A stretch of DNA of 64,000 nucleotides from Pelomyxa schiedti (GCA_020536535.1 JAHLWZ010000301.1:1-64000); one strand, 5' to 3'; shown: positions 37,901 through 49,465, counted from the stretch's first letter. Numbers and translations are program-made. The notes: a model not told the origin generated them from the letters alone.

Positions 37901-39826
37901 GTCGTTGTTCGCGAACACGATTCTGGGAAGATTTGGCACTTCCCCTGTGGACACTGGTTTGCACGTGATGAAGAGGACCACTTCATTGAACGTGAACTTC
38001 CAGCTAGTCTGAGTGATGTTAATGCCTCCAAGCCTCTGAAGCAATACGAAGTTACCGTTGTAACTGGTGATCGGAGAGGGGCTGGAACTGATGCAAGAGT
38101 GTTTATTGAATTGATTGGTGAGGGTGGCAAAGTCAATAGCGGAAAGAGATATTTGGAGGGCAGGAGCAAATTCACTCGGAACAGCTCAAATAAATTCGAA
38201 GTGGAAAGTGAAGACCTTGGGGAACTGCATAAGGTTATTGTTGGACATGACAACAGTGGAGTGAATGCTGGGTGGTTCCTTGACAAAGTCATTGTAACCG
38301 AAATGCTGAAAGGTGGCAAACAGTGGTACTTTTTATGTGGAAGATGGCTAGCAGATGATGAAGATGATCGACAAACAGTTCGAGAGTTGCCATCTAGAAA
38401 CGAAGACGGAGTGGCCTCTGCTCCTTTAAAGCATTATGTTGTCAGCACGGTGACTGGAAAGTGCCGTGGTGCTGGCACAGATGCACATGTTCACACTACC
38501 CTACATGGAAGCTTGGGCTCTTCCTCGAAGCGATGGTTGGATGGAAGAAGCGGCTGCTTCGAGCGTGGCAAAGTTGATAAGTTTGGGGTGGAATGTGTTG
38601 ACTTGGGGGCAATCAAAAAAATAACTATAGGCCACGATAATTCCGGATTTGCTGCTGCTTGGTTTTTAGAAAAAGTCCTAGTTGCAGAAGAAGGAGAGGA
38701 TACTGCAGTTACCTCATTTAATTGTAACCAGTGGTTCTCTCTTCATGAAAGTGATCACCTTATTGAGCGCGATATTAGTACCACCACACCCGCTGGGGCT
38801 GATATTGTACGCATCCAACAAGCATCATTCCTAACAAAGACCTCATCTCTCTTCTTATAGATGCGATACATAATAGAAGTACAAACAGGCGACTGCCGCG
38901 GAGCTGGTACCGATGCTAATGTCTATATCCATTTGTTTGGAAAATTGGGCGACTCTGGTGTATACTGGCTTCCTGGGAAACGAAAATCTTTTGAAAGGTC
39001 CAGCAAGGATATGTTTGTTTTTGAGTGCTATGAATTGGGCCCGCTTCTGTCGATGCGGGTTGGCCACGACTCAAAAGGCCTCAATTCTGGTACCATTTCA
39101 TGCTGTTTTTCAACCAACCTTACTTAAACTTGGGTTCTAGCATGGTTCTTGGACAAAATTATTGTCACTAAGGAGAAAGAAGAAGGGCACCCACTGGAGA
39201 AATTCTATTTCGTCTGTGGAAAGTGGTTTGACAAGTCTCAAGGTGATAGACAGACTGAGCGTCAGATAATGGCTTCCACTGAGGATGGTGTTCCAAGTCT
39301 TCCCTATCTCCCATTTCAAGTTTGTAGACCCGCAACAAAAACCAAAACAAACAGCACAATTAAATTTCCACCCCGCTGAAATTCCACCTAGATTTCTGTT
39401 GTAACTGGGCATGTGCCGGATGCCGGCACTGACGCCAATGTCTACGTTGAAATTTACGGAACTCCGGATGAAATTAGCAGCGGCGCCTGTGTGTTGACTG
39501 GAAAGGGTAATTTGTTTGAGAAAGGACAGACTGACAACTTCACTCTGGAATTGCCTGACATTGGTGCACTCTCCAAACTCCGCATCTGGCACGACAATTC
39601 CGTAAGTAGAAAGTTAATTTCAAAAATTGCGTCGCACCCAATTCAACTGAGATTTAAATTTGCATTACTCAACACAACAACATAGGGGCCTGGTCCTGGA
39701 TGGTACTTGGAGAGTGTAACAATCACAGTGGGTGACAGGCCACCTGTGAGGTTCCCTTGCAATCATTGGCTGGACAAGAAACGCGAAGATGGCGCCATAT
39801 CACGGATTCTAACTCCTCTATCCTGA
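34960..39826 (+). CDS. C2 domain protein with about ten PLAT/LH2 repeats
   Basis: The start reads MAGTLYVTVISASDLIAK, a C2 domain with SKTSDPYVQIRYTDESGKSH, LEPKWNEEFELKL and VEFRVYDKDLVLD. Those Asp positions fit calcium binding. From about 35540 to the stop, PLAT units of about 120 residues repeat. Each opens like ITTVTGNRRGAGTDSHVFID, continues to LERGK.DDFGVECVDLG, then IGHDNKGVGPDWFLDKV and FLCGHWLSK..ED..IER. I count about ten; the first is divergent. Seven or more introns fall inside repeats at varying phase. The architecture recalls LOXHD1 and similar all-PLAT proteins that bind membranes or proteins. No enzyme domain and no membrane segment is seen, so it is probably a cytosolic membrane-associated scaffold. 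Confidence 0.85.
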
Positions 39827-40247
39827 GAGGGCAAAGATCTATGGAAAAGAAAAAGAAAAATTATCCCAATCTTCTATCCCGGTTAGCACCCTACCCCAAA
39901 CAACCGGCAACTCACGTAAAGAAAAAGTAAACGACCCTCGGTGGGTCATCACCGTAAAAAGTTTTACCCGAAACTCACCTTTGGAAAAGGAAAAGGACCA
40001 AAAAGCCAAGATCTTTTAAACAAACAATAAAACGGTAAAATTAATGGCGGCGAGTCGTGCGGTTGGTTTTCTTGTCGTTGTTGTTTAGCGTGTTTGCTCG
40101 TGTGGTCTTTGTCGAAGCCTTTTTTTTTGAGTTATTTCTGATCTATTTTTTTCCCATTGTCGGTAGATAATACGTGTGTATCTTTGCGATGCGAGTTTTA
40201 AGTCACTCCCGCTGAGTTCTACTTCTACGTTGAGTACGTAATCAAAA
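39827..40247. other. Intergenic, nothing recognised
   Basis: About 420 bp between two plus-strand genes. It must hold the 3' end of the PLAT gene and the promoter of the CH-domain gene. T-runs occur near 40115 and 40255. No motif was recognised. Confidence 0.4.
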
Positions 40248-41694
40248 ATGCACTTTTTTTTTCAACTCCCTCTCACAAACGTGGTTGCAGAAGAAATGCA
40301 TGAGTTATGTTATGCCAAATTCAAAACCACTTTAAAGGATATTAAAGAACCCCATCTATATCACGTGTACGAATACCACGACGACGCAAAAGGTAAAGAT
40401 TTCCTTTGATTCATAGCACCACTTTATCGTTGACCCAGCTGCCAAAATTATGTAGAAGTAGATCTTAGTCTCATTCCAGAAGATCGAATACCGTTAAAAC
40501 TCATGGAATCCTGGCCAAAAAGCGGGGACCACAAATTCGTGTTTAAAACGGAGCAAGAAGTGTTACAACTAGGCGGATTCAAAACACCAACAAAAAAACG
40601 AGCAGTGGCAAGCCCAAAATTATCAGCACTCAAATGTACAGTTGATCCGGTATCCCTCCCCTAGCCTATTGGTTTTTAACTTTATGGAGGCAGGCGGCAG
40701 ATAGGAAAAGAAGTGTACAGGAAAAAAGAATTCAAGTGTGCTGGCAATTTCCATCAATTCAAAATGTGTTAATTATTTGTAGAGAGTGATGAGTTGGGTA
40801 AATTCCAAACTTGGTGCAAGACGGATTTCTGTCACGAATATTAAAACTGATTTTTCTTCCGGTGTTGGTATGCACACGAAAACTGCTATTTTCTCTCATT
40901 CAAGCGCAAATAGTATTTATATTCTTGGTTGAGGAATTAAGTAGTGCACCACTTGGTGGTTGTCACCACCTCTTTCCTGCAGATAACAACCAAATGATAG
41001 AAAATATAAAATGTGTAAGACTCCATTTGAGATTCCCAAATATCCATTAAACAGTGCCTAGGTAATAGACTACTTGAGTAAAAATGGTTGTTCTAATGCA
41101 ACAACTTGCACCATTAAAGGTCAGCCAGCCACTTATAGCAACACTTTCGCAACTTCTCTCACTTCCCTAGACATACAATCCGGAAATGCTATGACAATTC
41201 TGAAGTTACTTGGTCTGATAGCCATGCACTTTCGAACAACCACCCCACTAAACACAGTCCAGCGGGCGGATTTATCTGCACTGGAATTACAACTAGCTTT
41301 AGTGGCACCTCCACCCCCGCTTCCCCCACCGGGTCAACACACACAACCAACAGCTACAACTCCGGCACAAGCGCACACAACCACCAACACACCAACACGG
41401 CACCAATGGGTCTCTGTTAGACCCACACCAACTCCGTCATCCGAATTTTCGCCATCACCATCCGATTACACCGCAACCACAACCGCAACCACCTCAACAA
41501 ATACAACAACGCCATCCACTCCGGAACTATCCGCATACAGCAACCCCAACCAGAGCAACAACGGAACCGCATCCACATACACTCCAAGCGACGATTCACC
41601 GTATTCCGTACCCACAAACACTAGCCAGCCTCCTTTCTTAGACCTGGCTTACTCTGAATTCGACTATTCCCAGATAGTGTATAACGACCACTGA
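40248..41694 (+). CDS. Calponin-homology protein with N-terminal DIX-like domain
   Basis: Spliced exons start at MHFFFQLPLTNVVAEEMHEL. Next is HLYHVYEYHDDAKNYVEVDL with IPLKLMESWPKSGDHKFVFK, a short beta-rich unit like DIX or PB1 polymer domains. A linker leads to RVMSWVNSKLGARRISVTNI, KTDFSSGVVFIFLVEELSSA and NNQMIENIKCVIDYLSKNGC, a calponin-homology domain with its WxNxxL, DFxxGV and N-x-D-Y-L landmarks. The C-terminal 150 residues are Thr/Pro/Ser-rich. CH domains bind actin or microtubule proteins, so a cytoskeletal adaptor is likely. The DIX-like assignment is tentative. Exon joins near 40400, 40655, 40725, 40876 and 41012 are in frame. Confidence 0.65.
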
Positions 41695-41827
41695 GATGGA
41701 ACTTTTGCAAACCGGTTTTTTTTTCTTTTTGTTAGGTTTTTCCCATCTCGTTTGTCGAAGTGCTACGAAATTTCGCTTCTTTCGGCAGTTACAACAACAA
41801 AAAAAACAAAACAGATCAAACTCAAAG

Positions 41828-44800
41828 ATGGCGTCGTATAACGCTGTTGTCGTGTGCGCTTTGTTGTGTTGCTTTCTTTGTTACTCTGGTGCGAAACAGA
41901 CGTCGAATCTCGACCAAGATCCCACGCCGGTGGTGCTTGTAAACAACAGAGTGAGAATAGAGTGTGACACTTCCACTACCATTTCCTCGGACGACATCGC
42001 TGGCATGCTGGTGGGAGTTCCCCTTAACGACACGAGTCAGCTAGGTGTGACTTTCGCAGTGGAGAATATGGTTGGTGGATATTTCTCACTCTGGGTGGAG
42101 GATTCGTATGTGAATGTCACATCCTTCACGCAAGGGGACATTGTTGCCGGCAATGTTCTATTTACCCAAAACGACCTCGACCTGCCCCCTGCTTTTGCAA
42201 TTAGGGTGGGGTGCCAGGATTGTGACAACAATGCTGCCTACACGGCGCCAATTGCACAGTGGTGTTTGGTAGCCATGCAATGTGAATCCGTCGTCTCTGG
42301 AAACCTGCACTACATCGATAGCGCTTATGGCTACTCATTGTATGGAAGCTGCGCCACGGTTTATCTAGATGATACACTTCTAATTGCCTACGAATATCAG
42401 CTGCAAAATAACAGCTGGGCATATTGGAGACTACTAGATACTGCCACAGGAGCACCTATATCTCCGCTTGTTCCGGTCGCTTTGGCTGTAAATAAACACT
42501 GTGTGACTGTGGCTGGTCTGCCCAATGACACTTTTGCTGTTACATGGCTGCAGAAGGCTGGGGGACTAACCCAGGACACACTTGAGGATAACTGGCTAGT
42601 TTATTCTCAAGTACCACGTCTCGACGATGGAGAAATGCTTGCCGTCAAGATAAGTAGTGCCCCTGCAGATAGCCAGCATGCAACCGTCCTGTACGGAGAT
42701 ATTAATGACCAGGGCCAGACCTATGGTGTTGCTATTGTCTGGACAGATGTGGGCACAATGCAGATTCACATTCGTAGCATATCCGTTTCAACTGGGTTTA
42801 CACTCACTGATGAAGAGATATTACCTACTGGAATAGAACCTAATACACAAGCAGTATTACGTACTAGTGTTGCATCCCTACCAGGAGCGTTTGTGGTTGT
42901 TTACATTCAAGATGAGAAAAACGTGATGGCTATTATTTGTTACAGTGAAAACTTGACACTTTGCGGTACCCCGTTACTTGTATCTGATAATTGGGCTTGT
43001 GTCAATGGATTTGATATCACCGAATGCCCATACCAACCACATGTTAGCGCCTTACAATGTCAAGAAGAACCTGCTTATGGATTTGTTGTCTCATGGCAGA
43101 GTCTGGAGAATGTCTACGTGCGCACTTACAGCTATACTTATGGGAGTTTCAGTGCTTATCCTACAAGCGATCCTCTAAGAGTTAATTCTCAGACTTGGTG
43201 CCCTGCAGTGGACAGTGAGGATACCCCAAAGGTTTCAATGGCTGGGTGTGACTTCTTTGTGGTAACATACTCAGCACACTATTGTGGTGGCGTGCCTGGT
43301 GGATCTGTACTGATGACTAACCTTCTCGGGCAATTATTTAATATCGGAACTGGGGTGAAATGGAGAAATGAATTTATAATATGGGGAAGCTCAGAAAGGG
43401 GATATCCTGGCGCTATGGCTGAAAATAGTTTCACTATATTTTGGACCAGTATTGTGGATGGAACATATTACGTGCTTCTCAGAGAGTACACTATTGAAAC
43501 ACTGTGGTCTCCTGTAATTGTGAACAACGCCCTCAACATCTCCCAGGATGAGACATTCAATCTTACATCACTAAACCTGGCGGCAATAGATTTTGATTCT
43601 TCTAATGCCTCCCTGAGATTTAATATCACTTCCGTCGTGAATGGGGAATTTCTTATCAACACTCGTCAAGTAACGACATTTGAACAAAGTCAAATAAACA
43701 ACGTAGTGTTCAAGCACACTGGAGGCTCCAATGCTCCTAAGTACAGTATCTCCGTTACTGACGGTCAAACAATGACTCCACCTATACCTTGTACAGTCAC
43801 ATTCACCAAGAAACGCCCGAATGTAATACTCTGGAGTGTAATTTGTTCTGTTTCTTTAATTATTGCTGCCGTTGGCGTTTCAATATTACTTGTGAGGCAA
43901 CACAAGAAGAGAAAGAGTCACACATCGAATCACAGAGAACTATCTGAGGAAGACCTCCTGAAAGTGTCTTACCCTTGTCCACCTGCTCTGCTTGACATTT
44001 CCCATGAAGACACTCTGGCTTATAACACGCGCAAGGACTATCTCGAAGGTACTTAAATCATCAATCCCTCCCTGAGAAATAATTTGGTAGGAAGTTCGTT
44101 TTCAAAGGATCAACTGGGAATCTTCCGTGCTTTCATCATTCCTCTTTCCTGTCTCCCAAAGCAGGGTTTCCAATGCAATCTTTCGGTTGGAACCTTTCTG
44201 TCCGAACAGTTTTCCAGCTGCACGTTTTTTGTGGGGGTCACTGTAGTCTGCCTTGAAATGGGTTTGCCTTTATAGAGATTGTAATTTTATAAGGAACTGA
44301 AGGTTTAATGACACACAAGGATGGAATTACTGTCACTGTGATACCCATAACAGGAAAGGCTCGAATCATGTAAGACACCAAGTTGTGAATTATTCCTACA
44401 TTAAATGCCATTCCTACTTAGTAACTTCCACCTTCCCGATGGAAAAGGGGATGGTGTTGTCCTGTCTGTCCCAGAATCTGGTTGTGCTTACCTATTTTCA
44501 GAAAGCACAGTTATTTCCATAGCTCGTCTTTCACAAGCTCTGGAAATTGCAGTTGCTTCTCAAGATGTTTCATCACACTTGCACGCACTGGTGACGGATT
44601 TAATTGACAAAGACTGCATGATACCATCAGATGCTATTACCTGCAACTTTCAAGTTAAAATTTTTTACTCAAGTATATTCTATTTGAAATTACAGCAGAG
44701 TGTTGCAGGTTGCCCGTGGTGGATTTGGTGAGGTCTGGAAAGGAACCCTCGGAGCCAAAGCAGTTGCACTTAAAAAGTATCTTTGACTGTTATATCCCTT

Positions 44801-45761
44801 TTTTTAAAAGGAAAACCAAAACAAAACAGACTGCGTGAAGAAAAGATAATTGAAGCCGAACTGCGTATTGAATTTGTTCGGGAGATGATGCTTTTACACG
44901 AACTACGAGGCACTCCCTATGTGTTGGACTTCCTGGGTCTTCATGTTAAATCAGGCGAACTATGTAAGCCCAAATTTTTGAGTTTGAAACCGTTTAATAT
45001 AATAATAACAAAGGGATGGTGACTGAGTGGTGCTCTCAGGGAGGACTAGAATGCATTATTTTTTCTGAAAGTTATATGGAGGAATTCTCTGCCGACTCCA
45101 AGAGACTTCTGATGCGGAATGTAATTTCCTTTCCCCCTTTTCCTTTTGCCCCAACTTGTTCATTGAGATATGCCTGGGAATGCAAGCAATACATGAAAAG
45201 AAAATTATACATCGCGATCTTAAACCAGAAAGTTGTCCACCCCAATCTAGCACACATCTCTCACCGTATCATTTTTCCAGATGTACTCGTTGTCAATAAA
45301 GCAACGTGGGACATTCGCATAGCCGATCTGGGTCTGGCCCGCATCTCTCTCACACCAGGGGAGTCTCTGACCAGAGGAGTTGAGGGCTCCTCATGGTATT
45401 CCGCACCCGAACTGTTCACTGGGCACCATGATTTCCTGGTTGATGTTTTCTCATGGGGAATCATGGCCTGGGAAATCATGTGTGGGCTACGGCTTGCTGA
45501 CGAAATCTCTCGAGAATACCGAATGCACCCTTACATGTGGAAAGTACAATTGCAGTATGCCATTTCCCTCCCATCCCCGATCCCCTTAACCCTGTCAACA
45601 ACTAAATCACATCCCCATGATCAAGGGAAATTGTGCACATGGATGACACCTGGCCAAGTACCTTGTGTCACCTCATGCGGCGCTGCTGGGCCATCGAGAA
45701 AGTATCTGACAGGCCTTCTTTCACCGAGTGGGCCGAGTTCCTGAGCAAACCGTGGCTCTAG
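41828..45761 (+). CDS. Receptor-like TKL kinase with CSPG-type repeats
   Basis: The start MASYNAVVVCALLCCFLCYS is a signal peptide. The ectodomain of about 650 residues has a CSPG/cadherin-like repeat at each end (FTQGDIVAGNVLFTQNDLD; NLTSLNLAAIDFDSSNASLR). Between them lie strand-rich repeats that could form a propeller (AFVVVYIQDEKNVMAIICYS, GFVVSWQSLENVYVRTYSY). The transmembrane helix is ILWSVICSVSLIIAAVGVSI, followed by a basic stop-transfer. After introns from about 44050 the kinase reads VARGGFGEVWKGTLGAKAVA LKK, EFVREMMLLHELRGTPYVL, IIHRDLKPENVLVV, IADLGLARISL (DLG replaces DFG), VEGSSWYSAPELFTG, DVFSWGIMAWEIMCG and SDRPSFTEWAEFL. It should be an active Ser/Thr receptor kinase. The ligand is unknown. 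Juxtamembrane exons at 44085-44400 are uncertain. Confidence 0.8.
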
Positions 45762-45926
45762 AGCCTCCTTCTGAATCACCACACATGTATTTATAAAGAA
45801 TGAATCGAATTTTAAGGAAATAATCGGTTTTCGCCGATTTTGATTCTATCCCCGAGAAAAGGTTTTCTTTTTTTGGCAACGCAGTGGTCTATACGTGAAA
45901 TCTGCGAGTAAAAGTTGTGCCCAACC

Positions 45927-47171
45927 ATGCAGCCTGCGTCAGCCACAGACACGGTCGTACCGCTTGGGCGGGGATCCAAGTCTGTAGTGGCACGGGAGCC
46001 GCTGCAGGTGCGGGCCTGCGAGCAAGCCCACACGCAGGGGCGGGGCGCCAGGGACCAGTTCGCCGCGCTGCTGGCCGCGTCGCACCCCCGCTGCGGGGCA
46101 GGGAGCCCCGCGAGGCTGCTGGCCGAGCAGCAGCCCGCGACCCTGCGCCTGCTGTGGAAGTCGTATGCCTCGCGGGCCCAGCGCTTCGTGGTGGAAGTGG
46201 CGACGGCGGGCCGGGGGGCCGTGCCGTCCTGCGTGACGTTCGGGGTCTCGCGGCTGACGCTGGGCTCCACGTCGCCGGCGGCCCCTGTCGCCTGGTCGGC
46301 CGACCGCATATTATGGGTCGGGCCGGCCGCGTGCATAGAGGAGAAGCAGCACTCGTGGTACTGTGATTACACTCTCTGCGACTACGAGACTGGCCAAAGT
46401 ACAGTTTTGATCAAAGACCTGCTGCATACAACTGAGCACTTTGAGTGCAATTCAAGGTGGTTTGTGATGTGCACTGTACCGGAAATGACCATTATAAATT
46501 TTGCAGATAACACAGCAGTCACTGCTAGGGTCGCAGTGCCTAATGGGGTGCTCAGCGTTTCGTATTTCTTTTTCTGCAAATGTAAATGTGGGAGAACGGA
46601 TCAGGCTGTACTTTGCTACAATTCTGATGGCAGGACCACTTTACTGGTGGTCGACATTCCTCGTACATTTACGTCCTCTACCCTCGCAGTTGTGGAGTCG
46701 GTCAGATGCGGAATTTCATTCACTATCTATGGCGGATTATGTCTAAGAAAGAGCACCGGCGCCAGTGCTTTCATTTTTCAGTCAATTGATCTCTCTGCGG
46801 AAAATGCACTGCTCTCTCAATCTACTCTGGAGGTGACCCCCATCGGAGCTGTGCTTGAAATAGCTTCGGGAAGGGACTGTCTCTCACAGCTGAGTGATTC
46901 CTTGTTTTGCCTCTCCAACCGCAAGCATGCTTCATCCTATGAAATATGGGACTGCAACGACACCCACAAGCCTCTACTCGTCGTTGAGACAAATGGCCGA
47001 TGCCAAGCCATAGCCTCTTATGGATTCATTTTCAACTTGTCCTCTTCCAGTGACAATTCCCATACAATGACTGTGACTGAGTTCTCTTCCGGCATTGCTG
47101 TTATGACATTCCATTTCTCTTCAGCACTTGTTGGGGTCGGCATTGAGAACGTCATCTCCTTTTATGACTGA
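45927..47171 (+). CDS. Uncharacterised protein, possible beta-propeller, GC-rich 5' half
   Basis: An intronless frame of 414 residues from MQPASATDTVVPLGRGSKSV. The first 130 residues are Ala/Arg/Gly-rich and encoded by very GC-rich DNA (RDQFAALLAASHPRCGAGSP). The rest is strand-rich, with spaced units such as WFVMCTVPEMTIINFADNTA, QAVLCYNSDGRTTLLVVDIP and EIWDCNDTHKPLLVVET, which may form a propeller or similar beta fold. I do not recognise the family. No signal peptide or membrane segment is evident. The sharp composition change near 46330 suggests that the two halves have different histories, but this is inference. Confidence 0.65.
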   Translation: MQPASATDTVVPLGRGSKSVVAREPLQVRACEQAHTQGRGARDQFAALLAASHPRCGAGSPARLLAEQQPATLRLLWKSYASRAQRFVVEVATAGRGAVPSCVTFGVSRLTLGSTSPAAPVAWSADRILWVGPAACIEEKQHSWYCDYTLCDYETGQSTVLIKDLLHTTEHFECNSRWFVMCTVPEMTIINFADNTAVTARVAVPNGVLSVSYFFFCKCKCGRTDQAVLCYNSDGRTTLLVVDIPRTFTSSTLAVVESVRCGISFTIYGGLCLRKSTGASAFIFQSIDLSAENALLSQSTLEVTPIGAVLEIASGRDCLSQLSDSLFCLSNRKHASSYEIWDCNDTHKPLLVVETNGRCQAIASYGFIFNLSSSSDNSHTMTVTEFSSGIAVMTFHFSSALVGVGIENVISFYD

Positions 47172-47215
47172 CATAGCAGCTCCATTTGTTGTTACTCTTT
47201 GCAAAACAAAAAATT

Positions 47216-48387
47216 TTATTCCTCTTTTTTCGTTGGTGGATGTTGGCAAAGTTGTTTGGGTTTATGGCAAGCACGCACAAAGTGAGGAAAATCCCGTAGA
47301 AGTGCAAATACAACAACGAGGAACAAAATTGTATGTACAAGCAGGAGTGGGATTTTGGATTGAGGGATAGGGGAGTTTGGTTGTTGATGCTCAAGAGTTG
47401 TGGCAATTTCGACAAGTTGTGAAAGATTTGGAATTTTACTGCCGTCACTGGGTCGCTATTTTGAATTTGATAGTTAGGGACAACTCAAAAGTGTAAAAAA
47501 AAAACTCACTGCCAATTGGGAAAGACTGTGCTCATCGTCAAGGATAAAAAGATGAACTTTGGAGAAAATGATGTGCTTCACGCCTTCACATTCTGTATCT
47601 ACAGCCTTTGGAGTGTCTTTTTGCATTAACATGTTTAAAAAGTATATTTGGGAGGAACACCATTTGGAAGTAATGCAGTTTTCGCCAAAGCAAATACAGC
47701 CTCCTTTGCAACAAGCTGTGGGATTGTTTGGTTCAAATTGTATTTTGGAATTGACAAACATGATCTCTTGCTCCATATACAACGATGCCAGGGTATGCCT
47801 TTGGAATCCATGATCTGTGGGGAAAAATCACACTCATTGCAGGAGATAGGATAACATAAGGACCCTTCCAAAGTCCTGCACGAATGTGGTGTAAACAAAT
47901 ACTGTATTTGTGTGTAGTGGTGCCTACCTCTTTGTATGAGAATTTGAAGGACAATTGCCCCAAAGGAAGAGCCTTACAAAAGAAATTAATTCCAAAAGCA
48001 GAAAGTGTCCACTCACCCACTATGACTTCAGGTTGAAAACTGCGAATGGCAGCTAATTGCATTTTAATGCACTTAAACAACCTTATAATGCATAAGACAA
48101 ATGCATTCAGTTTTTGTTTGCTTTGGCAAAGCCCAAGGTTTGTACCTTGGAGTAGGCATGTCAATAGCATGAAACTGAGGGAAATTGGCACGAAGGTGCT
48201 GGCACTTCCATCCTTGCGTCGATCCTTGGGAAAAAAGTCAAAAAAAAAAAAGAAAAAAAGTACCAAAAGGGGTCTAGTAGCGCCACCTCCAACGAGGTGG
48301 CGTTACCATCTCTCAGGTAATAATACCTTCCAATCCGTGAATGTAAAGCACACGCACATTTTTGTTGGCAGTGGTCGGTGATGACAT
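47216..48387 (-). CDS. Small alpha/beta hydrolase, YqiA-like esterase
   Basis: The start reads MSSPTTANKNVRVLYIHGLE G, the first strand and oxyanion loop of YqiA/UPF0227-type esterases. Exons continue with STQGWKCQHLRANFPQFHAI DMPTPR, CIKMQLAAIRSFQPEVIVGS SFGAIVLQILIQRG (nucleophile Ser in GSSFG), GPYVILSPAMS, PGIVVYGARDH (acid region) and HLFILDDEHSLSQLA, which probably carries the catalytic His. A C-terminal extension with hydrophobic PLLLVHTILFLVVVFALL could be a tail anchor. At least seven exons are involved. The gene converges on the preceding orphan with only about 45 bp between stops. The substrate is unknown. Confidence 0.7.
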
Positions 48388-48462
48388 TTGACGCCGAACT
48401 TTGGAACTTTTTTCAAATTCGAAAGAGAAAACAAAACAAAAAGAAAGGAAGCGAAGTTGCAA
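48388..48462. promoter_or_regulatory. 75-bp divergent promoter
   Basis: Only 75 bp separate the two divergent start codons of the esterase and the zinc-finger/RING genes. The promoters and 5' leaders must therefore overlap. The stretch is A-rich on the plus strand. Confidence 0.5.
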
Positions 48463-49230
48463 ATGCACCGAAAACCAGGGGATTGGGTGTGCGCTTGTGG
48501 TGTGTGCTAAAAACTTCCCCGTAGTGTGCCTAATGGTTGGTACAAAGGCGAACTCAATTTTGCGTCGCGGTCCGCGTGCAGGCGATGCCAGACGCAAAAG
48601 AGCTTTTCCGCGTCGTCATCGGTGACACCGAAGCCTGGGCCAGTGAAGCCTGGCGACTGGAAGTGCTCTTGCTCTGAAATCAATTTTGTGAAGCTTCCCC
48701 CACTCATCGACGTACTGTCCTAACACCGTACTCACCCCCCCAGGCATCGAGGACCGTCTGTAGATTTTGCTTCAAACCTAGTGCGCCTTTCCATCCCCCA
48801 ATATCTGCCGCTTCTCTTTCTCACTTCATCCTAAAGAGCCATCTGACGTACAGTCCTCAGTCGCCGCGTCATCGACGGCGGCATCACCGCCCACTGCCAT
48901 CGTCCACAAGCCAGGCGACTGGGATTGTCCTTCGTGCAATGACCACAACTTCGCCGTGAGGGCCGTTTGCAGGTATCATATAATGAATGCATCACCAAAG
49001 CAAGCTTAACCCAACAAAAAAACAACAGGAGGTGCGGGAACCAGCGGCCGCCGCTTCAGACCGACCAGGCCAGTGGTGACTGCGTGGTGTGCTTTGGCAA
49101 GGCGGATACAGTCATTGTGGTCTGTGGCCACCTGGGACTGTGCCAGGGCTGTGCCAATCTGCTCCACGAGTGCCCAGTCTGTAGGGCGCCTTATACCGCA
49201 GAGCAGATTGTGAAAGTGTACAGGCCTTGA
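48463..49230 (+). CDS. RanBP2-type zinc finger and RING protein
   Basis: After splicing, the protein starts MHRKPGDWVCACGELNFASR SACRRC, a RanBP2-type finger. It then has KPGDWKCSCSEINFASRTVC RFC (finger two) and KPGDWDCPSCNDHNFAVRAV CRRC (finger three). A linker (GNQRPPLQTDQASG) leads to a C-terminal RING: DCVVCFGKADTVIVVCGHLG LCQGCANLL, ECPVCRAP. Fingers one and two have C-x-C rather than C-x2-C in the first pair. RanBP2 fingers bind RNA or ubiquitin. The RING is of the MDM2/IAP C-terminal kind, so it is likely a ubiquitin ligase. Each finger is interrupted by an intron. Confidence 0.8.
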
Positions 49231-49302
49231 TGGTTGGATGTGAGAGCAAATCACAAATGTACCGTACATTTTTCCAATGGTTTGATACTCATCTTTTTGT
49301 TA

Positions 49303-49333
49303 GGGGTTGGGTTGGGTTGGGTTGGGTTGGGTG
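49303..49333 (+). repeat. TTGGG tandem repeat
   Basis: Five to six TTGGG units follow the RING gene. The sequence resembles a G-rich telomere-like or quadruplex-forming repeat but is short and isolated. Confidence 0.8.
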
Positions 49334-49465
49334 GGATGGGGGGTTTATGTTACGTTGTTTATCAAAACAAACATTTAATGGTGGGCTTTGTTTCAACACT
49401 TTTTAAAAATTTTTTTAGATTTCTTTGTCCATGCTGAATGTGGGAGCATTTTTAGAAGATTTTTC

